Shown here: positions 1 through 8,120 of the stretch, one piece after another
Position numbering within the stretch: position 1 is the stretch's first letter
How the letters are laid out: each line of letters starts with the position of its first letter
Origin: Actinocrispum wychmicini
GTDB lineage: Bacteria > Actinomycetota > Actinomycetes > Mycobacteriales > Pseudonocardiaceae
DNA length: 64,000 nt
Assembly (NCBI RefSeq): GCF_004345645.1
Contig: NZ_SLWS01000010.1
Span: forward strand, 124,001-188,000
Direction of reading: 5' to 3'
Position numbers and translations under genes: made by a program
Notes under the pieces: model-generated
What the model saw: the letters and a program-made list of their open reading frames with translations, nothing else
Databases searched by the model: none
Told to the model about the DNA's origin: nothing

Positions 1-462
1 CTGTCCCTGGACGGCAAGACGAACCAGCTCGCCACCATGGTGCGGGACAACCTGGAGATGGCCATGGCGGGCCTCGCCGTGGTCCCGATGTTCGTCGGCT
101 ACGACATCGACTCGGACAGCCCGAAGGGCCGGATCGTGTCGTACGACGTCGTCGGCGGCCGCTACGAGGAGCGCGCCGGGTACCACGCGGTGGGATCGGG
201 CTCGCTGTTCGCCAAGTCCGCGCTGAAGAAGCTCTACGACCCCGACGGCGACCAGGACACGGCCGTCCGCGCGGCGGTCGAGGCGCTGTACGACGCCGCC
301 GACGACGACACCGCGACCGGCGGTCCGGACCTGTCCCGGCGGATCTTCCCGACCATCATCACGATCACCGCCGCCGACGGCGCGATCCACCTGCCGGAGT
401 CGACGACCGCCACAGTGGCCGAAGCCGTTGTCGCCGACCGAAGCCAGCGTCACAGTGCTTGA
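1..462 (+). CDS. prcB: 20S proteasome beta subunit, C-terminal part (5' truncated by window)
   Basis: This is the C-terminal 153 residues of the catalytic beta subunit of the actinobacterial 20S proteasome, which degrades pupylated proteins in the cytoplasm. The frame is open from base 1 and ends at TGA 460-462. The visible part contains the family stretches AMAGLAVVPMFVGYD, GRIVSYDVVGG and HAVGSGSLFAKSALKKLY, which form the late strands and helices of the Ntn-hydrolase fold. The propeptide and the catalytic N-terminal threonine lie upstream of the window. The gene is followed after 39 bp by prcA on the same strand, the usual prcB-prcA operon order; pup would be expected just upstream. The identification is firm. 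Confidence 0.95.
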   Translation: MSLDGKTNQLATMVRDNLEMAMAGLAVVPMFVGYDIDSDSPKGRIVSYDVVGGRYEERAGYHAVGSGSLFAKSALKKLYDPDGDQDTAVRAAVEALYDAADDDTATGGPDLSRRIFPTIITITAADGAIHLPESTTATVAEAVVADRSQRHSA

Positions 463-501
463 CGCGCAGACCATCACCATCGACATCCAGGAGCCGTCAC
501 C

Positions 502-1272
502 GTGAGCATGCCGCTGTACGCGTCACCCGAGCAGCTGGTGCGCGAGAAGTCCGAGCTCGCCCGCAAGGGCATTGCCAGGGGCCGCAGCGTCGTCGTGCTC
601 AAGTACGCCGGTGGCGTGCTGTTCGTGGCCGAGATCCCGCCGCGCAGCACCCTGCGCAAGGTGTCCGAGCTGTACGACCGGATCGGCTTCGCCGCCGCGG
701 GCCGGTACAGCGAGTTCGAGGGGCTGCGCCGCGCCGGCATCAAACACGCCGAGTTGTGGGGCTACTCGTTCGACCGGCGGGACGTGTCCGCGCGCCAGCT
801 GGCCAACGTGTACGCCCAGGCCCTCAGCGGGATCTTCGCCCAGGACTTCAAGCCGTACGAGGTGGAGATCTGCGTGGCCGAGGTCGGCACCTCGGCCGAC
901 CAGGACCAGCTGTTCCGGCTCACCTACGACGGGTCCATTGTGGACGAACCGCGCTACATGGTGATGGGCGGCAACACCGACCCGATCAACACGGCCCTGA
1001 AGGACACCTACACCGACGGCCTGGACCTGGCGGAAGCGGTCAAGGTTGCGGTGCGTGCCCTGAGCAAGGCGACCACCCCCGGCGCGGCGAACGCGAACAA
1101 CAACGGGAATGGCAACCCGCTGCTGGACCGCGAGAAGCTGGAAGTGGCCGTGCTTGACCGCGCCCGGCCGCGTCGTGCTTTCCGTCGGATTGCTGGGGAG
1201 GCGTTGACTGCCATCCTGCCGGTTGCTGAGACTCCTGAGGAGTCGTCGGAGCCTGAGGACAAGGCTGAGTAG
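502..1272 (+). CDS. prcA: 20S proteasome alpha subunit
   Basis: This encodes the alpha-ring subunit of the 20S proteasome (256 aa), which gates substrate entry and docks the ring ATPase Mpa/ARC. The sequence starts MSMPLYASPEQLVREKSE, the N-terminal gate helix typical of PrcA, and continues with ARGRSVVVLKYAGGVLFVAE and KVSELYDRIGFAAAGRYSEF. An acidic, low-complexity tail after about residue 215 is variable in the family. GTG 502 and an in-frame ATG at 508 are both possible starts. The gene sits 39 bp after prcB and probably shares its transcript. Downstream lies a large nested inverted repeat facing a convergent gene, which may end the operon. Confidence 0.96.
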   Translation: MSMPLYASPEQLVREKSELARKGIARGRSVVVLKYAGGVLFVAEIPPRSTLRKVSELYDRIGFAAAGRYSEFEGLRRAGIKHAELWGYSFDRRDVSARQLANVYAQALSGIFAQDFKPYEVEICVAEVGTSADQDQLFRLTYDGSIVDEPRYMVMGGNTDPINTALKDTYTDGLDLAEAVKVAVRALSKATTPGAANANNNGNGNPLLDREKLEVAVLDRARPRRAFRRIAGEALTAILPVAETPEESSEPEDKAE

Positions 1273-1281
1273 TCACCACCC

Positions 1282-1440
1282 GGTTCGGTTTGACACGGGG
1301 ACCCCCGCGGCGGCTGCAAGCCGACTACGCCGGCAGGCCATGTATCTCCCGTTTGCCACCCCCAGGCTTCTTCTTGGGTGGCTTTCAGGCCTGCCGCCGC
1401 AGCCAGCTTAAAGCCGCCACGCCCCGTGTAAAACCGAACC
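1282..1440. repeat. Nested inverted repeat / long hairpin between convergent genes
   Basis: Four nested pairs of complementary arms share one centre. They are 1282-1300 with 1422-1440 (18 of 19 positions), 1309-1315 with 1412-1418 (7 of 7), 1331-1339 with 1388-1396 (9 of 9) and 1355-1361 with 1376-1382 (7 of 7). Together they could fold a 159-nt branched or interrupted hairpin. It lies after the prcA stop and before the stop of the convergent PAP2/kinase gene. It could be a two-way terminator, a processed non-coding RNA or a small palindromic mobile sequence. It is much longer than a plain terminator and lacks an obvious U tract. No other gene is seen between 1273 and 1487. Confidence 0.6.
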
Positions 1441-1487
1441 TCTTCTCCCGTCCTCCGGCCCCTTTGCTCGCCTGGCTCGCTGGTCCG

Positions 1488-3029
1488 TTACCGGTAGATG
1501 GCTAGGGCGGCTGTGTGGGTGCGGAAGCTGAATTCTGTGCCTGCTGGGCCTACTTCTCCGTCGGTCGCTATGTGGATCGGGTTGCCGGTTACGGAGACTT
1601 CCAGTCGTTCCGTGTCGAACTGGCGGTAGGTTCTGCTGCGGTGCAGTGCTCCGGTGATCGCGGCCGTGATGAAACGCAGCCGGGACAGTTTCATGTCCGC
1701 TCGGATGTATCGGACGTCCATCAGGCCGGTGTCCAGGCTGGGGCGGGTCGTGGGTGCGAAGCCTTTGGGGTGGTAGCTGCCGTTGCCGACGAAGACCATC
1801 CAGACGTGGTGGGTTTCCCCGTTGATCTTCAGGTGCAGTGGGGTGGCTTCGCTGAGGATCTTCACCAGGGCGATGGCCGCCGCGGGCCATTTGCCCCAGC
1901 GGTCCTGCAGTTCTTCGCGCAGTCGGACCATGTCCGGGTAGCCGCCGATGCTGGCCGTGTTCACGAACCAGCGGGCGCGTTCGTCGTCGACGGTGACCGT
2001 GGTCAGGTCGACTCGGGCTCCGTCGCCGGTTTCCAGGGCGGTGGCGACGCTGTCGATCCCGTCGACACCGATGTCCCGGGCGAAGTGGTTCAGTGTTCCG
2101 GCGGGGACGAGGACCAGGGGTAGTTCCCGTTCGGCGGCGAGTGTCGACACCGCCGCGACCGTGCCGTCGCCGCCCGCGACGCCCAGTGCCCGTGGCTGTC
2201 GGGTGTCGATCTCCTCGGTGAGTTGGTCGATCAGGTCACGTTCGGGTTCCGGGGACAGCACGATGGCTTTGGGCCAGCGGCGGGTGATGTCGTCGGTGGG
2301 GTCTTCGCCCGCCCCGCCCGAGCCCGGGTTCACCAGGATCAGCAGGCCCTCGCCGTGCCGCAGCGCGGGCAGGGACCAGTGCTGGTGTGCGGTGGCTGGC
2401 TCGTCGCTGCTGGTCGGCCACCAATGGCGGGTGGCGAGGCCGGCGGCGACACCGATCGCGGCGCCCGCGACCACGTCAGTGGGCCAGTGCACGCCGGTGT
2501 GGACACGTGAATATGCGACCGCTGCCGCGAGCGGTGCCACTGCGACCGCCAACACCGGGCTTTCCATGGCGACCGCTGTGGTGAACGCCACCGCTGACGC
2601 TGAGTGACCGGACGGAAAGGACGACGACACGGGCCGCTTTGTCAGCCGCCGATGGGTCGGCAGCAGCTCCGCGGCCGGGCGGCGGCGCGGGAACAGGCGC
2701 TTGCCCACCAGGTTCGCGCTCACGCTCGCGCCGGCGATCGCGGCGACACCACGCAACGCGGCGCGCCTGGACCCGCCTTTCCGCAACGCGAACAACGCCG
2801 CCACACCGAACCAGAGTTTCCCGTGGTCAGCCGACCAGCTCAGCGCCTTCAGCGCCCGGTCGACCGCGGTCTCGGGCAGGTCGGCGCTGCGCCGGACCAG
2901 CCATTTGTCCACCTGGCTGACATCCCGCAGGCGGGTTCGCACACGTCGGAACACACCTCGAACGCTAGCGTCAGAGCCGTTCGGCCGCTGATTACTGGGC
3001 GAATACCGATCTAACCCCGAACGGCGCAC
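1488..3029 (-). CDS. PAP2 phosphatase / diacylglycerol kinase-type fusion protein
   Basis: This two-domain protein of up to 513 aa acts in lipid metabolism. Residues about 60-205 form a PAP2-type phosphatase: the three signature motifs are KRLFPRRRP (110-118), SSFPSGHSAS (136-145) and SRVHTGVHWPTD (174-185), with hydrophobic segments between them. Residues about 225-510 form a diacylglycerol-kinase catalytic domain: VNPGSGG, AGGDGTV (285-291) and PAGTLNHFARD (309-319). Fusions of this kind are common in actinobacteria; the exact lipid substrate cannot be read from sequence. The longest ORF starts only 34 bp from the divergent pafA, so GTG at 2954 or a nearby codon may be the true start. A second, stand-alone lipid kinase lies at 9062. 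The 3' end faces the nested hairpin at 1282-1440. Confidence 0.85.
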   Translation of the reverse strand: MRRSGLDRYSPSNQRPNGSDASVRGVFRRVRTRLRDVSQVDKWLVRRSADLPETAVDRALKALSWSADHGKLWFGVAALFALRKGGSRRAALRGVAAIAGASVSANLVGKRLFPRRRPAAELLPTHRRLTKRPVSSSFPSGHSASAVAFTTAVAMESPVLAVAVAPLAAAVAYSRVHTGVHWPTDVVAGAAIGVAAGLATRHWWPTSSDEPATAHQHWSLPALRHGEGLLILVNPGSGGAGEDPTDDITRRWPKAIVLSPEPERDLIDQLTEEIDTRQPRALGVAGGDGTVAAVSTLAAERELPLVLVPAGTLNHFARDIGVDGIDSVATALETGDGARVDLTTVTVDDERARWFVNTASIGGYPDMVRLREELQDRWGKWPAAAIALVKILSEATPLHLKINGETHHVWMVFVGNGSYHPKGFAPTTRPSLDTGLMDVRYIRADMKLSRLRFITAAITGALHRSRTYRQFDTERLEVSVTGNPIHIATDGEVGPAGTEFSFRTHTAALAIYR

Positions 3030-3051
3030 GGCCTTCGTGACCCGGACCGCC

Positions 3052-3057
3052 TAGGCT
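3052..3057 (+). promoter_or_regulatory. -10-like hexamer TAGGCT, 6 nt before pafA start
   Basis: The spacing fits a leaderless transcript beginning at or next to the ATG at 3064. No good separate Shine-Dalgarno spacing is available. The same arrangement recurs before nine other genes in the window. Confidence 0.4.
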
Positions 3058-3063
3058 GAAGGG

Positions 3064-4422
3064 ATGCAGCGGCGGATCTTCGGCATCGAGACCGAGTTCG
3101 GGGTGACCTGCACCTTCCACGGGCAGCGCAGGCTCAGCCCGGACGAGGTGGCGAGGTACCTCTTCCGGCGGGTCGTGTCGTGGGGGCGTTCCTCAAATGT
3201 CTTCCTGCGTAACGGCTCGCGCCTCTACCTGGACGTCGGGTCGCACCCGGAGTACGCCACGGCGGAATGCGACGACCTGGTGCAGTTGGTCACCCACGAC
3301 AAGGCGGGGGAGCGGATCCTGGAGGACCTGCTCGTCGACGCCGAGCGGCGGCTGGCCGACGAGGGCATCGGCGGCGACATCTTCCTGTTCAAGAACAACA
3401 CCGACTCGGCCGGCAACTCGTACGGCTGCCACGAGAACTACCTGGTCACCAGGGCCGGCGAGTTCTCCAGGATCGCCGACGTGCTGCTGCCGTTCCTGGT
3501 GACCCGGCAGCTGATCTGCGGCGCCGGGAAGGTCCTGCAGACGCCGCGCGGCGCCGTGTACTGCCTGTCACAACGCGCCGAGCACATCTGGGAAGGCGTC
3601 TCCAGCGCGACCACCCGGTCCCGGCCGATCATCAACACCCGCGACGAGCCGCACGCGGACGCCGAGCGCTACCGCAGGCTGCACGTGATCGTCGGCGACT
3701 CGAACATGTCGGAGTCGACGACCCTGCTCAAGGTCGGCAGCGCCAACCTGGTGCTGGAGATGATCGAGGACGGCGTCCAGTTCCGGGACTTCAGCCTGGA
3801 CAACCCGATCCGGGCGATCCGCGAGATCAGCCACGACCTGACCGGCCGGCGGCTGGTCCGGTTGGCCGGCGGCCGGGAGGCGTCCGCGCTGGACATCCAG
3901 CGGGAGTACTTCGCCAAGGCGGTGGAGCACGTCGAGCGGCGGGGCGCCGACCCGGTGACCAACCGGGTGATCGAGCTGTGGGGCCGCACGCTGGAAGCGG
4001 TCGAGCAGGAGGACCTCGGCCGGATCGACCGGGAGATCGACTGGGCGATCAAGCACCGGCTGGTCGAGCGCTACCAGGCCAAGCACGGCCTGGAGCTGTC
4101 CAGCGCCCGGGTGGCCCAACTCGACCTGGCGTACCACGACATCCGGCGCGGCCGCGGCATCTTCGACCTGTTGCAGCGCAAGGACCTGGTGGCCAGGGTG
4201 ACCGACGACGGCGAGATCGAGGCCGCCAAGGACACCCCACCGCAGACCACCCGGGCGAAACTCCGAGGCGACTTCATCGCCGCCGCCCAAGAAGCCGGCC
4301 GCGACTTCACCGTCGACTGGGTGCACCTGAAACTGAACGACCAAGCCCAGCGCACAGTCCTGTGCAAGGACCCCTTCCGAGCAGTCGACGAACGAGTCGA
4401 ACGCCTCATCGCCTCCCTCTGA
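3064..4422 (+). CDS. pafA: Pup--protein ligase
   Basis: PafA (452 aa) attaches the C-terminal glutamate of Pup to lysines of target proteins using ATP, marking them for the proteasome. It belongs to the glutamine-synthetase-like carboxylate-amine ligase superfamily. The N-terminal stretch RRIFGIETEFGVTC holds the metal-binding glutamates, and FLRNGSRLYLDVGSHPEYAT and STTLLKVGSANLVLEMIE are typical of the PafA/Dop family. The short form and the absence of the Dop-specific loop near the start favour PafA over the depupylase Dop. It is separated from prcBA by the oppositely oriented lipid enzyme, unlike a simple operon, and probably has its own leaderless promoter. The length is normal for the family. 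Confidence 0.96.
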   Translation: MQRRIFGIETEFGVTCTFHGQRRLSPDEVARYLFRRVVSWGRSSNVFLRNGSRLYLDVGSHPEYATAECDDLVQLVTHDKAGERILEDLLVDAERRLADEGIGGDIFLFKNNTDSAGNSYGCHENYLVTRAGEFSRIADVLLPFLVTRQLICGAGKVLQTPRGAVYCLSQRAEHIWEGVSSATTRSRPIINTRDEPHADAERYRRLHVIVGDSNMSESTTLLKVGSANLVLEMIEDGVQFRDFSLDNPIRAIREISHDLTGRRLVRLAGGREASALDIQREYFAKAVEHVERRGADPVTNRVIELWGRTLEAVEQEDLGRIDREIDWAIKHRLVERYQAKHGLELSSARVAQLDLAYHDIRRGRGIFDLLQRKDLVARVTDDGEIEAAKDTPPQTTRAKLRGDFIAAAQEAGRDFTVDWVHLKLNDQAQRTVLCKDPFRAVDERVERLIASL

Positions 4423-4428
4423 GCGCCG

Positions 4429-4467
4429 TGTCGCGCGTTCCCGGACGGTGTGTCGCGCGTTCCGGGG
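4429..4467. repeat. Short direct repeat after pafA
   Basis: The sequence GTGTCGCGCGTTCC occurs twice about 20 bp apart just after the pafA stop. It may be a remnant of duplication; no function is evident. Confidence 0.35.
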
Positions 4468-4541
4468 TTGCAGTGGTGGAGGCTTAGCGTCGTCGGGCGG
4501 GGACTCGTTGTCGATGCGGTCGGTTGCGGCTTGGGTGGCGG

Positions 4542-4751
4542 TCACAACGCCGGGTCATCGCGGTAAACGCGGACCCGTGGACCACCACGCACTCCGGCAC
4601 GGGCGGGCGCGGCCTGATCGGTCGCGCCACCCGCCGGTGAGTCCGTCGCCGCGCCCTTGCCGCGAGCGCGGTGAGACCCAACATGATCACCACACAGATC
4701 CACACGGGCAGTAGCCTGAATCACATCAGCCCCACATGCCCCACACGTCAC
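4542..4751 (-). pseudogene. Possible decayed small zinc-ribbon protein
   Basis: In the 350-bp gap between pafA and vapC, the minus strand holds a 69-codon frame that starts TCGACGADVIQ and contains LCGDH, suggestive of a CxxC...CxxH metal site. It ends RVRVYRDDPAL. The middle is alanine/glycine-rich and reads like noise, so the frame may be frameshifted or degraded. Small actinobacterial zinc-ribbon proteins have a similar beginning and end, but this comparison is from memory only. Otherwise the gap holds only the short direct repeat. Confidence 0.22.
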
Positions 4752-4772
4752 ACAATCGTGTGAGCGGCCGTG

Positions 4773-5162
4773 TCAGCCCAGGACGGTCAGGCCCCGGTCA
4801 CGGGCGGCCTTAGCAAGTCGGTCGTCAAAGGTGGCGACAGTGTCCGCGGAGACTTGTGTCGCAGCGAGCAGGACGCAACAGTCCGGAAGTTTCAGCCCAG
4901 TCTCCACACGCAGCTGAGCCAGCTGTGTGGCCGAGTTGCGGTCCAGATGGATCTCTTGAAGTTCCATATCCCGCACTTCGGCCTGGACGGCGTGAAGCCG
5001 CTCCGGGTGTCGGGACGGGCCGGTGAACACTTCTGCCAGCGTGATCGTGCTGGCGCCTATCGGTGTCTCGGCGGAGTCCAACAGTATCCGGTCGGCGTCC
5101 TCATGATGTGCGTCGCTGGTGCGAAAATGTGCGATCAGGACGCAAGCGTCGAAAATGATCAC
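4773..5162 (-). CDS. vapC: PIN-domain ribonuclease toxin, VapC family
   Basis: This 129-aa protein has the PIN fold, a magnesium-dependent single-strand RNA nuclease used as toxin in VapBC pairs. The acidic active-site residues are in place: D5 (MIIFDACVLI), E44 (ITLAEVF), D94 (LKLPDCCVLLA) and D113/D114 (ATFDDRLAKAA). The start ATG overlaps the stop of the upstream antitoxin by 4 bp, giving translational coupling. The pair interrupts the pafA-pafBC neighbourhood. The RNA target cannot be predicted from sequence. Confidence 0.9.
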   Translation of the reverse strand: MIIFDACVLIAHFRTSDAHHEDADRILLDSAETPIGASTITLAEVFTGPSRHPERLHAVQAEVRDMELQEIHLDRNSATQLAQLRVETGLKLPDCCVLLAATQVSADTVATFDDRLAKAARDRGLTVLG

Positions 5163-5428
5163 GCCGGCCAGTCCTCGCGAAGCTTTTCGAGGTAGCCCTC
5201 CTCGTAGACATCGTCGTACTTGCCGCTGCTGCGGCGAATTGCCTCGCGGCGCTTGGCGGCAGCGGCTTCCCGCTGCTTGCGCAGGGCGCGATGTCCTTCT
5301 TCGATCAGGTGGACGAGCAGTTTCCCGCGGCTGTTCCGCTCATCGGGCCACTGGTCCGCGGCGTAGTTCAGCGCGCTTGCGATCTCGTCGGTCTCGGTGA
5401 TCATGTGACGCGGACGTGTAGTTGGCAT
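5159..5428 (-). CDS. vapB: Antitoxin of the VapBC pair
   Basis: This 89-aa charged protein directly precedes the PIN toxin and overlaps it by 4 bp (ATGA), the usual antitoxin-toxin order. The C-terminal half is helical and rich in Lys, Arg and Glu (RALRKQREAAAAKRREA), as expected for a segment that wraps the toxin. A shorter form starting at ATG 5404 (MITETDEIASAL) is possible and may be preferable, as the first eight residues look unstructured. A 25-bp perfect palindrome at 5465-5489, upstream of the start, is a candidate autoregulatory operator. Confidence 0.8.
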   Translation of the reverse strand: MPTTRPRHMITETDEIASALNYAADQWPDERNSRGKLLVHLIEEGHRALRKQREAAAAKRREAIRRSSGKYDDVYEEGYLEKLREDWPA

Positions 5429-5464
5429 GGTCGGGAGTGTATCACCCGCTCATTAGTGCAACAC

Positions 5465-5489
5465 CCGCGCGAACGGTCCGTTCGCGCGG
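5465..5489. promoter_or_regulatory. 12+1+12 perfect palindrome in the vapB-pafB divergent gap
   Basis: CCGCGCGAACGG is followed by one base and then by its exact complement. A one-base loop makes an RNA hairpin unlikely, so this looks like a protein-binding dyad. It lies 37 bp upstream of the longest vapB start and 54 bp upstream of pafB. VapBC autoregulation is the simplest reading; control of pafB is also possible. Confidence 0.55.
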
Positions 5490-5531
5490 ACTCACTCCGG
5501 GTTGTCGGCGTGTCGGGGGTGTGATTGGGGT

Positions 5532-5537
5532 TAGGGT
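5532..5537 (+). promoter_or_regulatory. -10-like hexamer TAGGGT, 6 nt before pafB
   Basis: The spacing to GTG 5544 fits a leaderless transcript and supports that start. Confidence 0.4.
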
Positions 5538-5543
5538 TTCGGG

Positions 5544-6512
5544 GTGTCCGTTGCCCGTGCGGAGCGCTTGGTCAACCTGGTGCTCTGTCTGTTGTCCACC
5601 AGGCAGTATCTGTCCGCTGACCGGATCAGGGAGATCGTGCCTGGATACGCTGACGCGCCCAGCGAGGACGCGTTCTTCCGGATGTTCGAGCGCGACAAGA
5701 CCGAGCTTCGCGAGCTCGGGGTGCCGCTGGAAGTGGGGCGGGACATCAGTTCCGGGCTGCCCGACGGGTACCGGATCGCCCGCCGCGACTACGAGCTGGG
5801 GGACATCGACCTTGAGCCGGACGAGGCCGCCGCGGTCGCGCTCGCGGTGCGGCTCTGGGATTCGCCGGAACTGACCGGCGCGGCGCACGGGGCGCTGCTG
5901 AAGCTTCGGGCCGCCGGGGTGGATGTGGACCAGTCGTCGCCCGCGTTGATAGAGCCCAAGGTGCGCACGACCGAGCCGGCGTTCGCGCCGTTGCTCGCGG
6001 CTGTCCAGGGCGGGCAGGCTGTCACGTTCGACTACCGCCGGCCGAGTCCCACCGAGTTGCGCCGGCGGACCATCGAGCCGTGGGGTGTCATCTGGTCGCG
6101 GGGCCGGTGGTACGTGGTCGGGCACGACCGGGACCGCGCCGCCCCCAGGTGTTTCCGGCTGTCCCGGATCGTCGGCGAGGTCGAGCCGGTCGGGCCGCCG
6201 GGCAGCGTGTCCCGGCCGGACAAGGTGGACCTGCTGGAGTTCGTCGCCAGGACCGGCAGCGAACCCATGGGCACGTCGTACGCCAAGGTGTGGGTGGCGC
6301 GGGGCAAGGCGGCCGGGGTTCGGCGGCGCGCCAAGCACATCGGCACCAGATCGGTCGCCGGCGTCGCCGGGGACGAGCTGGAACTGGAGCTGCACTACCC
6401 CGAGTCGGCGGCCAGCTGGCTGGCCGGGTTCGGGCCGGATGTCCTTGTCCTGGAACCGGATGTGCTGCGCAAGTCGGTGTTCGAACGCCTCCTCGCGGTG
6501 TCCGAGTCATGA
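5544..6512 (+). CDS. pafB: WYL-domain transcription activator PafB
   Basis: PafB (322 aa) forms with PafC an activator of the LexA-independent DNA-damage response in mycobacteria. The N-terminal 60 residues (ARAERLVNLVLCLLSTRQYL) form a winged HTH. The WYL sensor domain around residues 150-230 carries FDYRRPSPTELRRRTIEPWG and RWYVVGHDRDR. The gene overlaps pafC by 4 bp (ATGA), so the two are translationally coupled. In many genomes pafBC directly follow pafA; here a vapBC pair separates them. The start is GTG, supported by a TAGGGT hexamer 6 nt upstream. Confidence 0.93.
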   Translation: MSVARAERLVNLVLCLLSTRQYLSADRIREIVPGYADAPSEDAFFRMFERDKTELRELGVPLEVGRDISSGLPDGYRIARRDYELGDIDLEPDEAAAVALAVRLWDSPELTGAAHGALLKLRAAGVDVDQSSPALIEPKVRTTEPAFAPLLAAVQGGQAVTFDYRRPSPTELRRRTIEPWGVIWSRGRWYVVGHDRDRAAPRCFRLSRIVGEVEPVGPPGSVSRPDKVDLLEFVARTGSEPMGTSYAKVWVARGKAAGVRRRAKHIGTRSVAGVAGDELELELHYPESAASWLAGFGPDVLVLEPDVLRKSVFERLLAVSES

Positions 6513-7471
6513 GCACGCCGGAGCGTTTGCCGCGACTGCTGGCGTTGGTGCCGTATCTGCTCGCCCGGCCCGGGATCAGGATCGACGAGGCCGCGGCGGA
6601 CTTCGGCGTCAACGAGAAGCAGCTGCGCAAGGACCTCGAACTGCTGTGGATGTGCGGCCTGCCGGGGTACGGCCCGGGTGACCTGATCGACCTGTCCTTC
6701 GAGGGTGACACCATCACCGTCGCCTTCGACGCCGGCATGCGCCGCCCGCTGAGGCTGACCGGCGCCGAGGCCACCGCACTGCTGGTCGCGCTCAGGGCGT
6801 TGGGGGAGACGCCGGGGCTGGCCGACGGTGAGGCGGTGCGCCGCGCGGTCGCCAAGATCGAGGCGGCGGCCGGGCAGGCGCAGCCGGCCGGGGTGGTGGT
6901 CGGGCTCGGCGTCCGCGAGTCCGATGCCGAGGTCCGCGAGATCATCCAGCGCGCGCTGCGGACCCAACGGGCGCTCCGGATCACGTACTACACCGCCTCC
7001 AAGGACGAGATGACCGAGCGCACGGTCGACCCGATGCGGCTGCTGCTCGTCGAAGGGCGTGGCTACCTGGAGGCGTGGTGCCGCCGGGCGGACGCGGTGC
7101 GGCTGTTCCGGCTCGACCGGATCGACGAGATCACCGAGCTGGCCGAGCGCGCCCTACCGCCGCCGTACGCTGTGCCGACGGACGTGTCCGAGGGCCTGTT
7201 CCAGCCGCGGCCGGAGCAGCGGTTCGCCACGCTCGTCCTGGAGCCGGACGCGCGTTGGGTGGCCGAGTACTACCCGGTGGAGAGCGCCGAGGAGCTGGAC
7301 GGCGGCCGGGTCCGGGTGCGGATGCGGTACGCCGACCGGTCCTGGATGGTCCGGCTGCTGCTCGGCCTGGGCGGCGAGGTGACCGTGGAGTCCCCGGACG
7401 AGCTGGCGGACCAACTGCGGAACCGGGCGTTGGCGGCGCTCCAGCTGGCCCGCAACCTACCGTCAACCTGA
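6509..7471 (+). CDS. pafC: WYL-domain transcription activator PafC
   Basis: PafC (320 aa) is the partner of PafB. It begins MSTPERLPRLLALVPYLLAR and has an HTH in the first 60 residues (IDEAAADFGVNEKQLRKDLE), then a WYL domain around residues 160-230 (LRITYYTASKDEMTERTVDP and LEAWCRRADAVRLFRLDRI) and the C-terminal WCX-type extension. The start ATG overlaps the pafB stop. A longer reading extending upstream in the same frame overlaps pafB completely and was rejected. tatA-tatC follow on the same strand, as in mycobacteria. Confidence 0.93.
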   Translation: MSTPERLPRLLALVPYLLARPGIRIDEAAADFGVNEKQLRKDLELLWMCGLPGYGPGDLIDLSFEGDTITVAFDAGMRRPLRLTGAEATALLVALRALGETPGLADGEAVRRAVAKIEAAAGQAQPAGVVVGLGVRESDAEVREIIQRALRTQRALRITYYTASKDEMTERTVDPMRLLLVEGRGYLEAWCRRADAVRLFRLDRIDEITELAERALPPPYAVPTDVSEGLFQPRPEQRFATLVLEPDARWVAEYYPVESAEELDGGRVRVRMRYADRSWMVRLLLGLGGEVTVESPDELADQLRNRALAALQLARNLPST

Positions 7472-7477
7472 GGACAC

Positions 7478-7483
7478 TACGCT
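7478..7483 (+). promoter_or_regulatory. -10-like hexamer TACGCT, 6 nt before the 7490 start
   Basis: The spacing fits a leaderless transcript from ATG 7490 and argues against the in-frame TTG at 7484. Confidence 0.35.
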
Positions 7484-7489
7484 TTGATC

Positions 7490-7717
7490 ATGTCGTTCGT
7501 ACTGGTCGCGGCCCTGATGGTGGTCGGCCTGGTGATCGCGGCCCTGACGCTGCTGAAGGTGGCTCGGTCCGCGCGTCGGCTCGCTGTCACGCGGACGGAG
7601 GTGACCGGCGAGGTGAACGACGCGAAAGGGATGCTTCGGGCCCGGACCGCGGCGCTCCGGATAGCCGTCCGTGACCGGCTGCAGAACAAGACGATCGGCG
7701 AAGTCACCAAAGCATGA
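7490..7717 (+). CDS. Small single-pass membrane protein
   Basis: This 75-aa protein begins with a hydrophobic segment (SFVLVAALMVVGLVIAALTL) and continues as a basic, helical tail (KVARSARRLAVTRTEV). It probably sits in the inner membrane with the tail in the cytoplasm. It lies between pafC and tatA on the same strand, 18 bp after pafC and 47 bp before tatA. It is not a TatA/B protein, because it lacks the FG hinge and amphipathic helix. I do not recognise a named family. Confidence 0.7.
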   Translation: MSFVLVAALMVVGLVIAALTLLKVARSARRLAVTRTEVTGEVNDAKGMLRARTAALRIAVRDRLQNKTIGEVTKA

Positions 7718-7764
7718 TTCACAGGTAACATGCTGCTTAGTACGGCAGCGGAGGAGGAAGTCCT

Positions 7765-8097
7765 GTGCCTAACCTCGGAGCCACCGAGCTGATCATCATC
7801 GCTGTGGTGGTCATTCTGCTCTTCGGAGCGAAGAAGATGCCGGACATGGCCCGTTCGCTCGGGCGATCGATGCGGATCATCAAGGCCGAGACCAAGGGCC
7901 TGCGTCAGGACGGGCAGGACGGGGAGCAAGACGCCCCGGTCGCCAAGGCCGCGCCGGCGCCGCCCGCCCAGTTGCCCGAGGCCCAGCAGCCGTCGGACAT
8001 CGACAAGATGCAGAAGCAGATCGACGAGCTGCAGGCCCAACTCAAGTCGCAGCACAACTCGACCGAACCGTCGCAGGCGCAGAAGAACGCCAGCTGA
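7765..8097 (+). CDS. tatA: Sec-independent protein translocase subunit TatA
   Basis: TatA (110 aa) builds the channel of the twin-arginine pathway, which exports folded proteins. It shows one N-terminal membrane helix (LIIIAVVVILLFG), the FGAKKMPDMARSLGRSMRIIK hinge and amphipathic helix in its expected place, and a polar Pro/Ala/Gln-rich tail. GTG 7765 is preceded by GGAGGAGG at good spacing. tatC follows after 23 bp. One likely client, the Dyp-like protein with an RRSLFK signal at 38516-40012, lies in the same window. Confidence 0.95.
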   Translation: MPNLGATELIIIAVVVILLFGAKKMPDMARSLGRSMRIIKAETKGLRQDGQDGEQDAPVAKAAPAPPAQLPEAQQPSDIDKMQKQIDELQAQLKSQHNSTEPSQAQKNAS

Positions 8098-8120
8098 CCT
8101 AGAGGAAGACGGTTTCCACG

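Noticed and set aside
6080..7471. 463-aa reading of PafC
   Set aside because: The N-terminal 143 codons lie wholly within pafB in another frame; ATG 6509 is the coupled start.
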